Source: Dimorphilus gyrociliatus
Lineage: Eukaryota; Annelida; Polychaeta; Dinophilidae
DNA: 64,000 nt
Direction: 5' to 3'
Assembly (NCBI GenBank): GCA_904063045.1
Contig: CAJFCJ010000003.1
Span: 868,001-932,000 of the forward strand
Under the pieces are notes generated by a model. The model had not been told where the DNA came from. It was given only the letters and a program-made list of their open reading frames with translations, and made no database searches. The translations under genes and the position numbers were made by a program. This document shows, piece after piece, positions 1 to 11,360 of the stretch. Positions within the stretch are counted from its first letter, which is position 1, and every line of letters begins with the position of its first letter.

Positions 1-507
1 TAGTATAAAACAATTAATATTTTATGACCATCATTTTATGCGAGGTCGATTTGTTTACTACTTGCTATTCAACCAATTAAGTATTAAAGAAGATAATGCG
101 CAAAACGAACGAGAAGGAAAATGATGGAGTAGATAGAATAAGAAAATAGGAGATAGTTATTTAAAATCATTAATTGAGCAGGTAGCTTTAGCTAGCTGTA
201 TGGCAACAGGTGAACAAGAACTACAGTTTTAATTGCATTTAATAATACGGGACACACTTTTAAAAACCTTAAAGATTTACTTTTTTTTTGTAAATATCTA
301 GTTCATTTCTTTACTAAAAGAAAAAGAAAAAAAGCATTACGCCCCTCTCCACCTATATATGAAAACTTGGTCCCCTCCCTCTAGTTTTGTACAAATTCTT
401 ACAGAATAAAAGAAACAGTTTTTGTCGCTTCACAAAAAACATGAAAAGTTTATAAAGTTTTTTGTTTTTTACTTTTAGTTTGAATGGATATTAATTATTA
501 ATCTTAC
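1..507. other. Non-coding, AT-rich stretch
   Basis: I see no convincing coding exon here. It would be the intron or downstream part of the minus-strand gene whose first coding exon is at 508-709; the rest of that gene must lie off the left edge of the window. No repeat or RNA gene is visible. Confidence 0.4.
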
Positions 508-709
508 CTGCTTTCCCTCTACAATTTCCCAGTGCCGCAACTCTAGCTACTGCAACAGGATCGAACTGTTGATGGTAAAATTGTTGATCATATGCGCAAG
601 AGGGTGTTCTTGCATTGTAACTTTCTTGGTAATAATTAAAATCGTGTAAATAAGATATCATATCCATTTTATTAAGCATACAGGCGCCGTTAGCGCCCTG
701 AGTCATCAT
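508..709 (-). CDS. Candidate first coding exon of an unidentified gene (partial)
   Basis: The minus strand reads from two consecutive ATG codons at 709 for 67 codons (start MMTQGANGACMLNKMD, end CRGKAG) to a good splice donor, CAG|GTAAGAT, at 507. An in-frame TGA lies 18 codons upstream, so the ATG pair is the likely start unless an exon begins in between. The peptide is rich in Tyr, Asn, Gln and Ala (SYLHDFNYYQES, YDQQFYHQQF) and has no domain I recognise. Such N-termini are common in developmental transcription factors, and the wide gene-poor flank would fit, but that is a guess. The gene continues beyond position 1. An alternative is that this is exon 2 of the gene starting at 7329: an AG just upstream would be phase-compatible, but it lacks a pyrimidine tract. 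Confidence 0.45.
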
Positions 710-3700
710 TTTGTCTTTTCCGCAGACAATTCCTCCGTTTTTCGTATGCCTTTTAGCGGCTCAGTCGCAAAAATGAAGGCCAGGCTAAACTGGGGCGGCG
801 CATTCAAATGAGCTTAGGAGCGAGGCGAGGGGTGGTACCTTTATGGATTTCATTTTAGAAAGGGGGTATACGGGGTAGGAAGGGGGGCCAAGATAGGGAA
901 AGGAAAATGAAAAGGAGTTGTAGTGAAAGAGCGAGATAGAAAGAGAGAATTTTTATTTTTCATATTCTATAAACTTACCCCCCTCCCGCCTGGTTCTGTC
1001 AACAAAAATCCATTAAAGTATATATCTATATATATATAGGAGATATATATATATAGTATGTATATTAATACGTTACTTATTTACACTGTTATCTGCCTGA
1101 GAAAATTTACTAACAATAGTAAAAATCAATAATAATTAGCTAATTATAAACTCTTTTTTTTATTATATCGTGTTTCATTTGGAAATTAAATTATTTAATT
1201 TAGCATTTATAGAGAATTCCATATATATCTAGGGGATTATATATAAATATAATAAAGAACAAGATAAAATTGATATCTAATTCGAATAATTAAATCTTTT
1301 TCTAGTCGTTGATGTGTAAAATGTTATATATTAACTAAACAAAAGACAAAACAGAACATATACTATATATAAAACAATAATAACTATTTGAATTTCTATT
1401 CCGTTCAATATAAGGGTTGTCGTATTGGTAAAAGATAGGAATTTGTCGTGTTTTTTAACATCTGTGACATGACAAACAATCGTTCTCTTTTTGTCACGTG
1501 ACTTTCACACTCGTAGCTATTGTCTCTATGATATTAATGTTTAATCATGGCATCTTAACGTTCAGTTTGTAGCAGTAATTAAGTATAATTTACTATCGAT
1601 TTGCGAAATAATGATATTTATGGCTCATCAACTAGAAACTGTATGTTAAAAAAAAATTATGCAAATTATTCATGATGAAAGAAGCGTGCCGCACCCTCAG
1701 TAATGGAAAAGGTCTGTATGAGAAAGTTTAATTAATCATAATGTGGGTAGTCAAATCCCAAAATTCTCACTTAAGGGACTCTTTTTCCTTTAGTATAATC
1801 CATTACTTTAAGCGAATAGGCCTAACAATCTGTTTAGTGCCAAAACCTAGATAATTTTACGAGTAGATTGGGTTGCCTTGGAATGAGGTTAGGTAAAAGT
1901 GTTGAAAGTAAGTTAAAGAATGAAATTAAGCTAGTAGAAGAGCGAAGCTGAATCCATACAAACCGTGAAAGAAAGAAAAGAGATAGATAGATCGATTGGT
2001 AGGTAGGTAGATATATGGATAAATAGATAGAAGGATAAAAATAGGGAGGGGAAGAGAAGGAGAGAAGACAGAAAGAGAGAAAGAGCATATACTTTGTGTA
2101 AAAAATATTAGATATATGGTATAGGTGCGTGCGTATGGGAAAAGGACAAAGAGACATTACGATACCTGTAAAGTAATTAATCATACCTGTAAACTTAATT
2201 CTACTGAATTACGAGGTTCAAGTGGTTAAGGTAATAAACAACTTGAAGATGAATAAAAAAGAATTTGCATAAATTATCCTCTTTAACAAGAAAGAAAAAG
2301 TTAAAATGATGGAAGATAATTGGTGCTATAAATAAATTTTAAGGATCTCTTCCATCTTTCTTTCTCATACTCCTCCTTTTCCCCTCCCCTTTGCCTCTTT
2401 CCAATGTCTCATGGTGATTAACAAAAGTCAATGAACCAAGAGAAGAGATGGAAAGAGAAATAAGGAAATTGGGATGGCAGTTTAAATGAAAAAAAAAGAG
2501 TAAAATGGGTAAATATTTCACATTCATTAATCATTTGTAATAAACCCCCCGCCAGCATCGCCCCTAAACTCAATTTCGGCGTGAAAAAATACGGCGTATA
2601 GCATTTTGCCATAGTAAACGAACTGTGACGTTTCGCCTTCGTGTTTTACACTATAAAGGTCTAAGAATCTTGACACGTTAGGCACGAGAAGAGCTGAAAT
2701 GGACTATGAAAGAAGAAACCAGCAGTGTTCATCCCGCCACTTAACTACACGTGCTTTTTTTAGTAGGCCTTTATAGGTAGTTGGTAAGTGTACAGGAGGG
2801 GGGGCATCTTTTCCCTTAATTCAGTCTGCCACGCCTCTAAACACGCAACGCGGACAAGTTTGTAGAATATTTGGCGATAACCCATCTTCACTTTAGCCCA
2901 ACTTAATGGATTGACTAAACAAGCGAGCTTATCTGCTATTCAACCACAAATCTTATGTTGAAAGCCTCCTATCAAGATTTGCTAGTTAATGAATATGCAA
3001 ATATTGCGGTTGTCTGAATAAATATTTTTTACGTAGAAACTTTATCAAAGCTGTAATACTTATACAAAAATATCATTTGCATGGAAACGATTCAATGGTA
3101 AATGTATTATCATATTCTAGACAGAAAATACCAATTTTCCCTTCGGGAAACATTCTCTCCGGAAACTCGTTGAGTGATGTAGCCTCCCAAGCAGTAACGA
3201 CACGACCCGAACGCTTAAATTAGCTGCCATGACACCTCGCGGTAATTTTTCTAAAATAGTCGCTTGTCACAGTTTAGACAAACAAGTACCTTTTCATTCA
3301 GTTCCACCTGCGACTTTCATGATTTTATGTTTGCGAGATAGCCGATACTTAGGGGAAGTTAAAGAGGAAATTATGTATATGCATTCAATTACATGTAGCT
3401 TCGTGTATTGTATATATTACAGTCAATTCTTAGTGATTTATGGAAGCTCAGATAAGAGGAATCGCTACTTTGGCTTCAAATAAATTATACTCTCCAAAAA
3501 CCCCCCGTCGTAATCTACTAAAAAACTCGATTTCTTCCTCCCTCCCACTCCAGTCTCTCTCCCCCTTCCCCTTTCTAAACAAATATGTCGATGACGATAT
3601 TCAGATATAACGCAAAAGTTAATTAAACGATTTTTGTAATTGTATTAAAATTGTATACATTTTCGAAATGACGTCGGTTTTAAGCGATTAAACAATTAGA

Positions 3701-5738
3701 ATATTTATAGACTTATCGGTTTAGTTACATGTGCGAATTTTAGAGATAGTTTGTCGCCTACTAGGCGTTAGATCGAGCAGCAAAACTCGGTGAAAAAGCG
3801 CGGTAAAATAATGTAATTTTGCAGTTCAGTGAACTACAACTAACGTGGCTAGTCTGCGTTCTGCAACGAGCGAGAAGAGAATGCTTCTGTTCCCCTAATT
3901 ATCCGATCATCGTTTGAGTTTGTCGTGAGCAGATTCGCTAATGTTCCTTCTGTTCATCAATTTTTTCCGTTTTGTTTATAAACAAAATACAAATTTGTTG
4001 CAAACAAATAAACTCTCATATCTGAAAGAGTACTTTCAACTTTAAAAGAAACTTTTGTTCTCTTTGCTTGTTTATCCTAAATTTTCTGTCACGTGACCGA
4101 ATCCTACTTACCCCATTAAAGAGTCTAGTTTAGAAGTTTTAAAGAAGATATATTGAGTTTTTTCGCTTGGTTTGTATCTTAAAAAGTAGTGTGCATTGGG
4201 GCGAAGGCAAAGGTTTCAACATTTCTATATAGTCATTAGTCGATAATGTTATGTCTATTCTTTTTTAAATGGTTGAAATTTTAAAATTTAGGGTAATTAT
4301 TCATTTACTTTCCAATATTTCAATAGAAATAAGAAATTTACTGATGTAAACTACATATGGCCTCTTTTTTCAGCCAACTTTTACGAATAATTACATCCTA
4401 AATACTCCAATTGTTCAAGTCTTTGTACTCTTTTCCTTTCCTATTTATCACTATTATTATTATTATTTACCTATTTTGTTATTTTACTTTCAATATAGTT
4501 AAACGTAAAAAAGAAATAATATAAACTAAAGCTTGACAATCGACAAACTGTTATTAAATATGACCTTTGAAAGCATTGTCCATTTTACGCCGTTTCGAGG
4601 GCATTTGCATGCTGAGAAAGCTTTATCAAATCTATACTTTTAATTCTATAGCTATATTTTTGCTGTATTTCCATTTTTAGCTAGCTATCTTTTTGTTTAA
4701 TACTTATATTTATACAATTGTACCAGTCTTTTCTAATGAAAACAAGGAAACTATACAAAACAACAACTGAAACAAAACTTGATTGAACGTTTAAAATGAC
4801 AAGTGACAAACAGTTAAGCTCGACCTTTCCTTGTTCATGTTTAATTAATGTTCATGTTTGCTACATATTTTGTTTCGTATTCACCTAAAAGAAATAGAGA
4901 GTAATCAATCTTTTGTCGAATATTTGTTACAAATACAGATATTTTAACTAATTTATAACAAATATAACAGCGCCAAACAATTATTAATTTTGACCTTTAT
5001 ATTGCGAAACATATTAAAGTATAAATAAGAACAATACAGTATATTATATTTAGATATCTTTTACGACCGTTAAACTTGCTGTTAAATTTCATCCTATAAA
5101 TAATTTAATTAAAAAAGTTAAATTGAATAAAAAACAACAATCATTCTATATTAATTCATTTTTTATATGTCATAGTGTCATTCATTTCCCTCTTTCTTTC
5201 TCTTCCTTTCTCTCTCTGTCTCTTTTTCTCTTTTCTCTTTCTTTCTTTCATTAATTTTTTTATACATAAAAAAAGACGTTGTTATTAAAAAATTCATAAA
5301 TGTTTCTTAATAAAAAAAGGTTATGAATTTTTTAATTGTTTTTTATTTTTTAGTTTTTATAACAAATACATTTTTTTAAAGCTGTCTGCAGTTATGTTTA
5401 AACAGTTGCAGAAATGTATCTGTCTCTCTGTATAGACAGCTAAATACATCTAAATACATATATATATATATATATATATGTATACAAATATGTACTATAT
5501 GCAGTATATATATTATATGCTGTATGCATCTAATTATTTATATTACTATATTTTTTAAGCTATATTGATAGATACGGTATACATGCATTATTAACATTGT
5601 GAAGAGGGGGGATAAGAGCTTTTTTTTTGTTAAATGTTCTTCTGGAAGAGAAATTATTAAATTATAAAGAAAAATTGTTATTTTTACTTTTTATGCCCCG
5701 TGCTCTGAAATATTTTATTTAATGTCTGGTGGATTTAT

Positions 5739-5741
<3 letters not shown>

Positions 5742-5779
<38 letters not shown>

Positions 5780-5788
5780 TCTCTCTTC
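5742..5788. repeat. (CT)n microsatellite
   Basis: Nearly pure CT dinucleotide run that decays into TTTCTC repeats; it lies in non-coding sequence. Confidence 0.9.
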
Positions 5789-6283
5789 ATCTTCTCTCTC
5801 ACCTCTCTTCCTCTTTATGAATAACGATGACCCTTCTCTTTTTTATTTTTTTACAAATTACGTAAAGTGTCATATGTAACCTTTAACCTTAATTTTGGAC
5901 AAAAGGGGAAGAGGGTCAGAAAATTTTTTTACGATTTTATAGAAATTCAAATGAGGTGATGTATTTATTTTGGTGTAATTTCCTTTGTTTAAATCTATCT
6001 ATAACAGTCACAATGGTATATTTATTATTGTCAAAATTGTATTTTATTAGGTATTTAGTTAAGGTAGATGCTATTTAAGAATAAATGTATAACCATGGCA
6101 CACTTCTCTACTCAATTAACGTAATTAAGTGAACACTTTAAGTAGACTTAATTGACTTAGATTTTACCTAACACTTTCTACTTGAGAGATAAAGTTACAT
6201 AATTGCGACAAGCTAATAGCAAGTGTACCAAACGAAAACCCTTTCCTTTTCCAACTCACTAGGTGTCGGCACAAGTTTTATCA

Positions 6284-6296
6284 CGCCATCTGCTGT
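6284..6296 (-). promoter_or_regulatory. CTCF-like motif
   Basis: The minus strand reads ACAGCAGATGGCG, close to the CTCF core consensus CCASYAGRKGGC. It is isolated in AT-rich non-coding DNA. Binding is not shown; YY1-type AGATGGCG sites are an alternative. Confidence 0.25.
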
Positions 6297-7103
6297 ATTT
6301 ATAACACCTCAGTCGGCCAATGACAAAAGCGTTACGATACAATCAATACAATATGAAAGTAGATCACTTTGACCTGAATGGAAAAGAGGTTAACATTTTT
6401 TTTCAAATAGAGAAAACTTTTTTGATCTCTTATCTCAAGAGTGAAGAAAAGCGATATAAATATATATATATATATATATATTATACTTGTATAATATGCA
6501 AATTAGGTAAACCTGCTCAGTAAAAGTTTCTTAAATTAATTAACTGTGTTTGATTTCATTAGTGATTTCAAGTATTAATGGTTCGTACTTTGGTTAATAA
6601 GAATACTCTTAAACGACTCTTCACACATTACCATTGTTATACGAATGATAAGCTCTAAGATGGACGAACAAACGAGATTTTCTCCATCATTTTAGATGCA
6701 AAAAAAAAATTACTATATGAAATTAAAACTGTGCAAAAGATTAAAAAAATTGAGAAAAAATTCCTGAAGATCCTACATACATAGCCAAAAGGGACATTAT
6801 AAAAGCGCCATGCTGGCACCATTATGCGTGACGTGACAGGCCAACCGTGGCACACCTGTGTATGTAATACAATGGCAACTTCAACGCGCCTACATTTAAT
6901 ATTTATACCGATTTACATAAAGACAAAAATTAACAGAAAGACGGAGAAAATGAAACATCCAAATTGAATTTCTCTTTTAAAAATATGGCTAACCGGTAAA
7001 AAAAGAAACTTTTTTAGGGAATATCTTTAGCATGAAGGCATTCCACGAATATCCTCTTTTTTGGGTTGGGACAGAGAAGTGAATAAGTGAGAAAAAATCC
7101 TAC

Positions 7104-7329
7104 CTTTACCGCATTTATCACCTTCTTGCGACTTCCTCTTTAAGCCTTTATCGTTGCTCCTGTCATCATCATCATCTGAGTTTGCTAGTACACACATTAC
7201 ACTCCCATCTTGACCGGCTAACATAGTTAAATTTGCAGAAAGTCTACCATCGTTGCCAGACGAAGCTATAACAACCTGTTTCTCTACGTCTTCTAGTAGG
7301 AAAGTTGCTAATTTCGGATCACTACTCAT
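7104..7329 (-). CDS. Candidate first coding exon of an unidentified acidic protein (partial)
   Basis: From ATG at 7329 the minus strand is open for 75 codons to a donor, AAAG|GTAGGA, ending in phase 1. The peptide starts MSSDPKLATFLLEDVEKQVV and contains an Asp run (NSDDDDDRSND) followed by a basic patch (KGLKRKSQ) that resembles a short nuclear localisation signal. I recognise no domain. The following exon is not obvious; the next phase-compatible AG on this strand that opens a plausible frame is the one just before the exon at 709, 6.4 kb away, but it has a poor polypyrimidine tract. The gene may therefore be one with the 508-709 exon, or have an exon I missed. Confidence 0.4.
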
Positions 7330-9424
7330 CTTTCCAATATTATTTACAAAATTTTTAAAAAATTATATCTAATTTTCGTACGGATTAGGCCTATATCCTC
7401 TGTTTTTGTCCGTGCCTATTCAAGCAAATCACAGAGTTGAGTATTGGTGTTCAAACAATCTGCCAAGTGGAACGAGCCAATACTAGACCAGTCTATTCTG
7501 CCCAACTCCTTTAAGACGAAAAGGGGTGGCAGTATTGAAATTGCCTCAGCCGCCTTTTTCTTACACGACTATCTACTTTCGTTGACTGTTATTTTTTTTC
7601 TTTGATTTTCTTAAAGGCGGGCGTGTAAGTGTCTGGAGTAAATTTAAATAACTTTCTTAAGGCCAAGAATTTCCTCTTTTCTATAGTTCTAATATCTTCG
7701 CTTATTTTAATGCATATAATTGAAAAGCGATAGATAGAGACTATTTCAATCCTATTCAACCTTATTTAACCTCTGTCGGATTCTTTGAAAAAATGACGTC
7801 ATTGTTTAATTTTCGATCGAATTAGTCGCGATTTAATTAATTGAGTAGGCAATTTGTTTTCAATAGAACAGTCTCATTAGAATGTCAAATTTAAATTAAG
7901 AGTAAGAAGCAAGTATTATATACTTTTAATATTCTACTTTTAAATTGGACGATAAAAAGACTAAGCCTATATCTATTTTAAAGAAAAGAGACGCTTGCCA
8001 GGTGTTTTTTTAATTCTTTTTTTTTTATAAGCGTTTATTAAATAGTAATAATATCATATTAAAATAAACTTTATTTTGAATAATTTCTTAAACAGGAAAT
8101 GATCTTATTAAACTTTTCGTTGACACTTGCAAGGATAATAAAAGGAGACGTTTATTAAATGACGGATTAGACGTTACATAGTTACTAACTATAATCTTAT
8201 TTGTATAGTATAGTTAAACTTTGTAAGTTATTTCTAATATCTCTATTATTATAGTTCTTAGAGTTTTCAATAGCCTTTTTTGGTCTTTTAAATAGAGACT
8301 ATAAGAAGGCTAATCGATTACTTTTTATCCCGTATTCTTTATTGATCCCATAAGTTTAAGATAGGAAGATTAATGAGTTGGATATTTTTGATCTCATTTA
8401 ATCATTCTATTCCTTTTTTCTTTCTAGCTTCTATATTATTGTTTTTTTTTAAATACATTTCAATCAGATATAAAATATGTTTATAGAATAAAAAAAATAG
8501 GCGTCTAATCTACAAGAAAAACCTATTGTCGTCTTTTGGCTAGATCCTTATAATCTAAGAAGAAATAATGACAATCTATAGCCTTTCAAGACTGCTTGAA
8601 CTATTTAATTCACGCTAGTTTTCCTCTTTGGAATTCTACCTCCTACAGTTTTCTAATGATTATCGTTGAAATAGAGGAGAATAACAATCTCAAATACTTT
8701 TTAAAATTATATCATAAATCATTCAATTCGCTATATTTTCCTTTTTTATTATTTTTTAATTCAAGTAACACTTTTTTTTGGCGTTAACATCCGTTAAAAA
8801 GTAGAAAACTAATTGCTTTTTAAAATTAATTCTTTCTCAATTCTTTTTTTCTTTTTATAGTCTTTAGGTAAAAGGTAAAAAATGAGTAAACTAGGCTTAA
8901 AAATAGTAAAAATACAAGTTTTACCATTAAAAGTTAATTGAATATTAATTTAAAAAAAAAAGTAAAATGGAACGGAGAGGGTCGTTTGATAGAAAAAAAA
9001 AACTATTTGTCATTTATTTTCTTGTCTTTTTAAAAAAAAATACCCTGGATTGAACGTGTTCGAACATTCTTACTACTTGTTTTTATAACAAACATTACAC
9101 TTGTTCAAGTAAATTTATTTAAAATGTAAAAATAAATGAAAAATTAAGGGTGAAAAATCTTTGTATTTTTAAATTTAGAATAATTAATTCATAGAGAATA
9201 TTGAAGAGAATAAAGAAGCACCGAAAGAGATAGACATTTAGATAGTCAATCTAAATGATACGTAGATAGTTATTTTAATCCTAACAGAGAAAATACAATA
9301 TATATAATCAAAATAATACATATTTATATTTATTTATACAATAATCTTGAATAAATGAACTATTATTTGCATAAAAGTCTCCTCTCTTTTGAAATAACTC
9401 GTAATTGTTATTTTTACAATTTAA

Positions 9425-9426
<2 letters not shown>

Positions 9427-9459
<33 letters not shown>
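9427..9459. repeat. (GA)n microsatellite
   Basis: Pure GA dinucleotide run in intergenic sequence. Confidence 0.9.
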
Positions 9460-9462
<3 letters not shown>

Positions 9463-10719
9463 TATTCTCTCAGATATTTTCTTAAATGATACAAGTCAGA
9501 GTTTAGAATTGTAATTACTCCAAAACACTTCTGTAATGGAATTCCTTTTTATAAAATTGTTCAAAAAAAAGTAGGTTCCTATTGCTAATTGCATCACTAA
9601 TCCCTCTCTTTGATAGACCGCTGTTGTATCTTTTCCTACTTTCACCGTTTTCTTTACAATTACCAGAGGTGAAGAGGTGGCTGGAGTAAAGAGAAACGGG
9701 AAAAAATTTTTGTAACAAAGCTTTCAACTAACTTTTTGTAAATATTCTTTTGCTTGGACATTCTTTTTTCTCTGTCTTGGTCTTTGGGATAAAAGAAAAA
9801 AGACTGTTAACTTGTTCAATATTGATCAAGGAAACGACCCTATTTACTTTCTGTCATTAAATCTCTAAATATTGAATTTTGCCATCAAGTTAAAAAATAA
9901 TCGAATAAAGAGAATTTACGCTTAATTCTATGTCGATAGAATATAAATCGATATTCTCGTATATTGTAGCTTGTTCATGTGTTTAATATCTAGGTTAATT
10001 AACTAATATTTTGGTGTTAAATGGTAAAATCATCTGTATAAACTTTAGCGTACAGAATATTAATAGAGTGTATACGCTATCAATAGATACAGAAATATAT
10101 TCATGACCTATTTCTTTATTCCATGTTTTTTTCAATTAATTTATTTGAATATTTCAATTTCTAATAAAATGTATTCATAACAATCGAATGAAAATAATTA
10201 AAGGCAAGAAGAAAATTCTAATTCACAACTAATCGTGCAGATGGCGTTGCCATACTGATAAAATTTTCAATTTCAACCAGAGTCTATTGATTGATAATTT
10301 ACAAGATAAAGACTGTATATAACAAATAACTTAATATTTGAACAACAAAGTTAGTAGTATTAATTATTAGAAATTCGTAATTGATACAGTGCTGTTTTTC
10401 TTCACCTTTATTTACTTAAGAAATTCGAAAATATTTGTAATATTTATAGATAAAATTCTTGAAAAGTTTATGTGAAAAGAACATTTTTATAACTTGACAT
10501 TAGGTGTTTCTAGAATATAATAGAAATTGATTTATCATTGTTGGAACCAATTTGACCTATATATCACCTTTTTCGTATTTTTTGACCAATATATTATTAT
10601 CTTAAGTTATAAATTACCAATAAAGAATTTTTTTAAAAATATTCCAGTATTAAAATTGCTATAGAATGAAAATACTTTTAAAAAAAGGGCCTTCGTTGTC
10701 ATTCTTTTATTTGATAGAA

Positions 10720-10771
10720 TATATATACAGTATATATATATATATATATATATATACTGTATATATATATA
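10720..10771. repeat. (TA)n tract bounded by inverted TACAGTA/TACTGTA
   Basis: A TA run is flanked on the left by ATATACAGTATAT and on the right by its reverse complement ATATACTGTATAT, so the whole tract can fold into a near-perfect hairpin. Similar half or whole units recur in the window (see findings). Confidence 0.8.
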
Positions 10772-11295
10772 AAGAGGCTAGTTTGTACAAGGATAAAAGG
10801 AAGAATTATCTTACGTAATCTCTCAAACATACTATAAATATAACTATCTACTTGTTCTATATTTACCTCTCTTTATTAGAGATTTATTAATAAAATACTG
10901 TTATGGTATATCTATATTAGTATAGAAAGTGAAGGAACTGTTGACAAACTTGTTTTAACTTGGTCAAGTTGAGGGAAAATTCACTTTATATTGAGAGATA
11001 AAGTTAGAAACCCTGATAAACACAGACAATAATATATATGTACACGTACACTTGGAGAGAAATGAAGAAAAATGAGAATTATCTTATTGAAAAAAAAGGC
11101 TAAATAAAATAGTTTGCATTAAAGAGTCGTGACTAACTGACTCATGGGAGAAGAATGGAGAAATAGTAATTCTTCCACCTTTTATATTTAATATAACTAT
11201 TTGAATGAATATTAAAAAAATAATATTTTCGTATCGATCTTCCTTCTAGGCCATATATGCAGTATCGCGAGGCGTGACGTTCCACTCGATTGAAT

Positions 11296-11322
11296 ATGAC
11301 TAGAGGGCGTAAGGCGTATTGA
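11296..11322 (+). other. Upstream ORF in the leader of the PTB gene
   Basis: ATG at 11296 opens a short frame of eight codons (MTRGRKAY) ending in TGA at 11320-11322, about 40 bases before the ATG used for the main protein. If the transcript starts upstream of it, this uORF could dampen translation. The same bases include CTAGAGGGCG, a CTCF-like core. Transcription start is unknown. Confidence 0.3.
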
Positions 11323-11360
11323 AATTACCTACACTAAACAGTAAAACACCAAGCCGAAAC

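Larger units (their letters stand above)
710..7103. other. Long gene-poor region with simple repeats
   Basis: About 6.4 kb without a convincing exon on either strand. Contents visible by eye: a GATA/GGTA-rich purine tract near 1970-2090, a (TA)n tract at 5460-5479, a (CT)n tract at 5742-5788, a (TA)n tract near 6457-6481, and a CTCF-like motif at 6284-6296. Short open frames here have no domain, no splice context and biased composition, so I do not call them. The region may be intron or regulatory flank of the minus-strand exons at its two ends. Confidence 0.4.
7330..11295. other. Gene-poor region with simple repeats
   Basis: About 4 kb with no convincing exon. It holds a (GA)n run at 9427-9459, a CTCF-like AGATGGCG at 10236-10246 and a (TA)n tract with an internal inverted repeat at 10720-10771. 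The last few hundred bases should contain the promoter and 5' leader of the PTB gene at 11361. Confidence 0.4.

Noticed and set aside
2339-2612. Overlapping minus-strand open frames
   Set aside because: AT/pyrimidine-rich composition, overlapping each other in two frames, with no domain or splice context.
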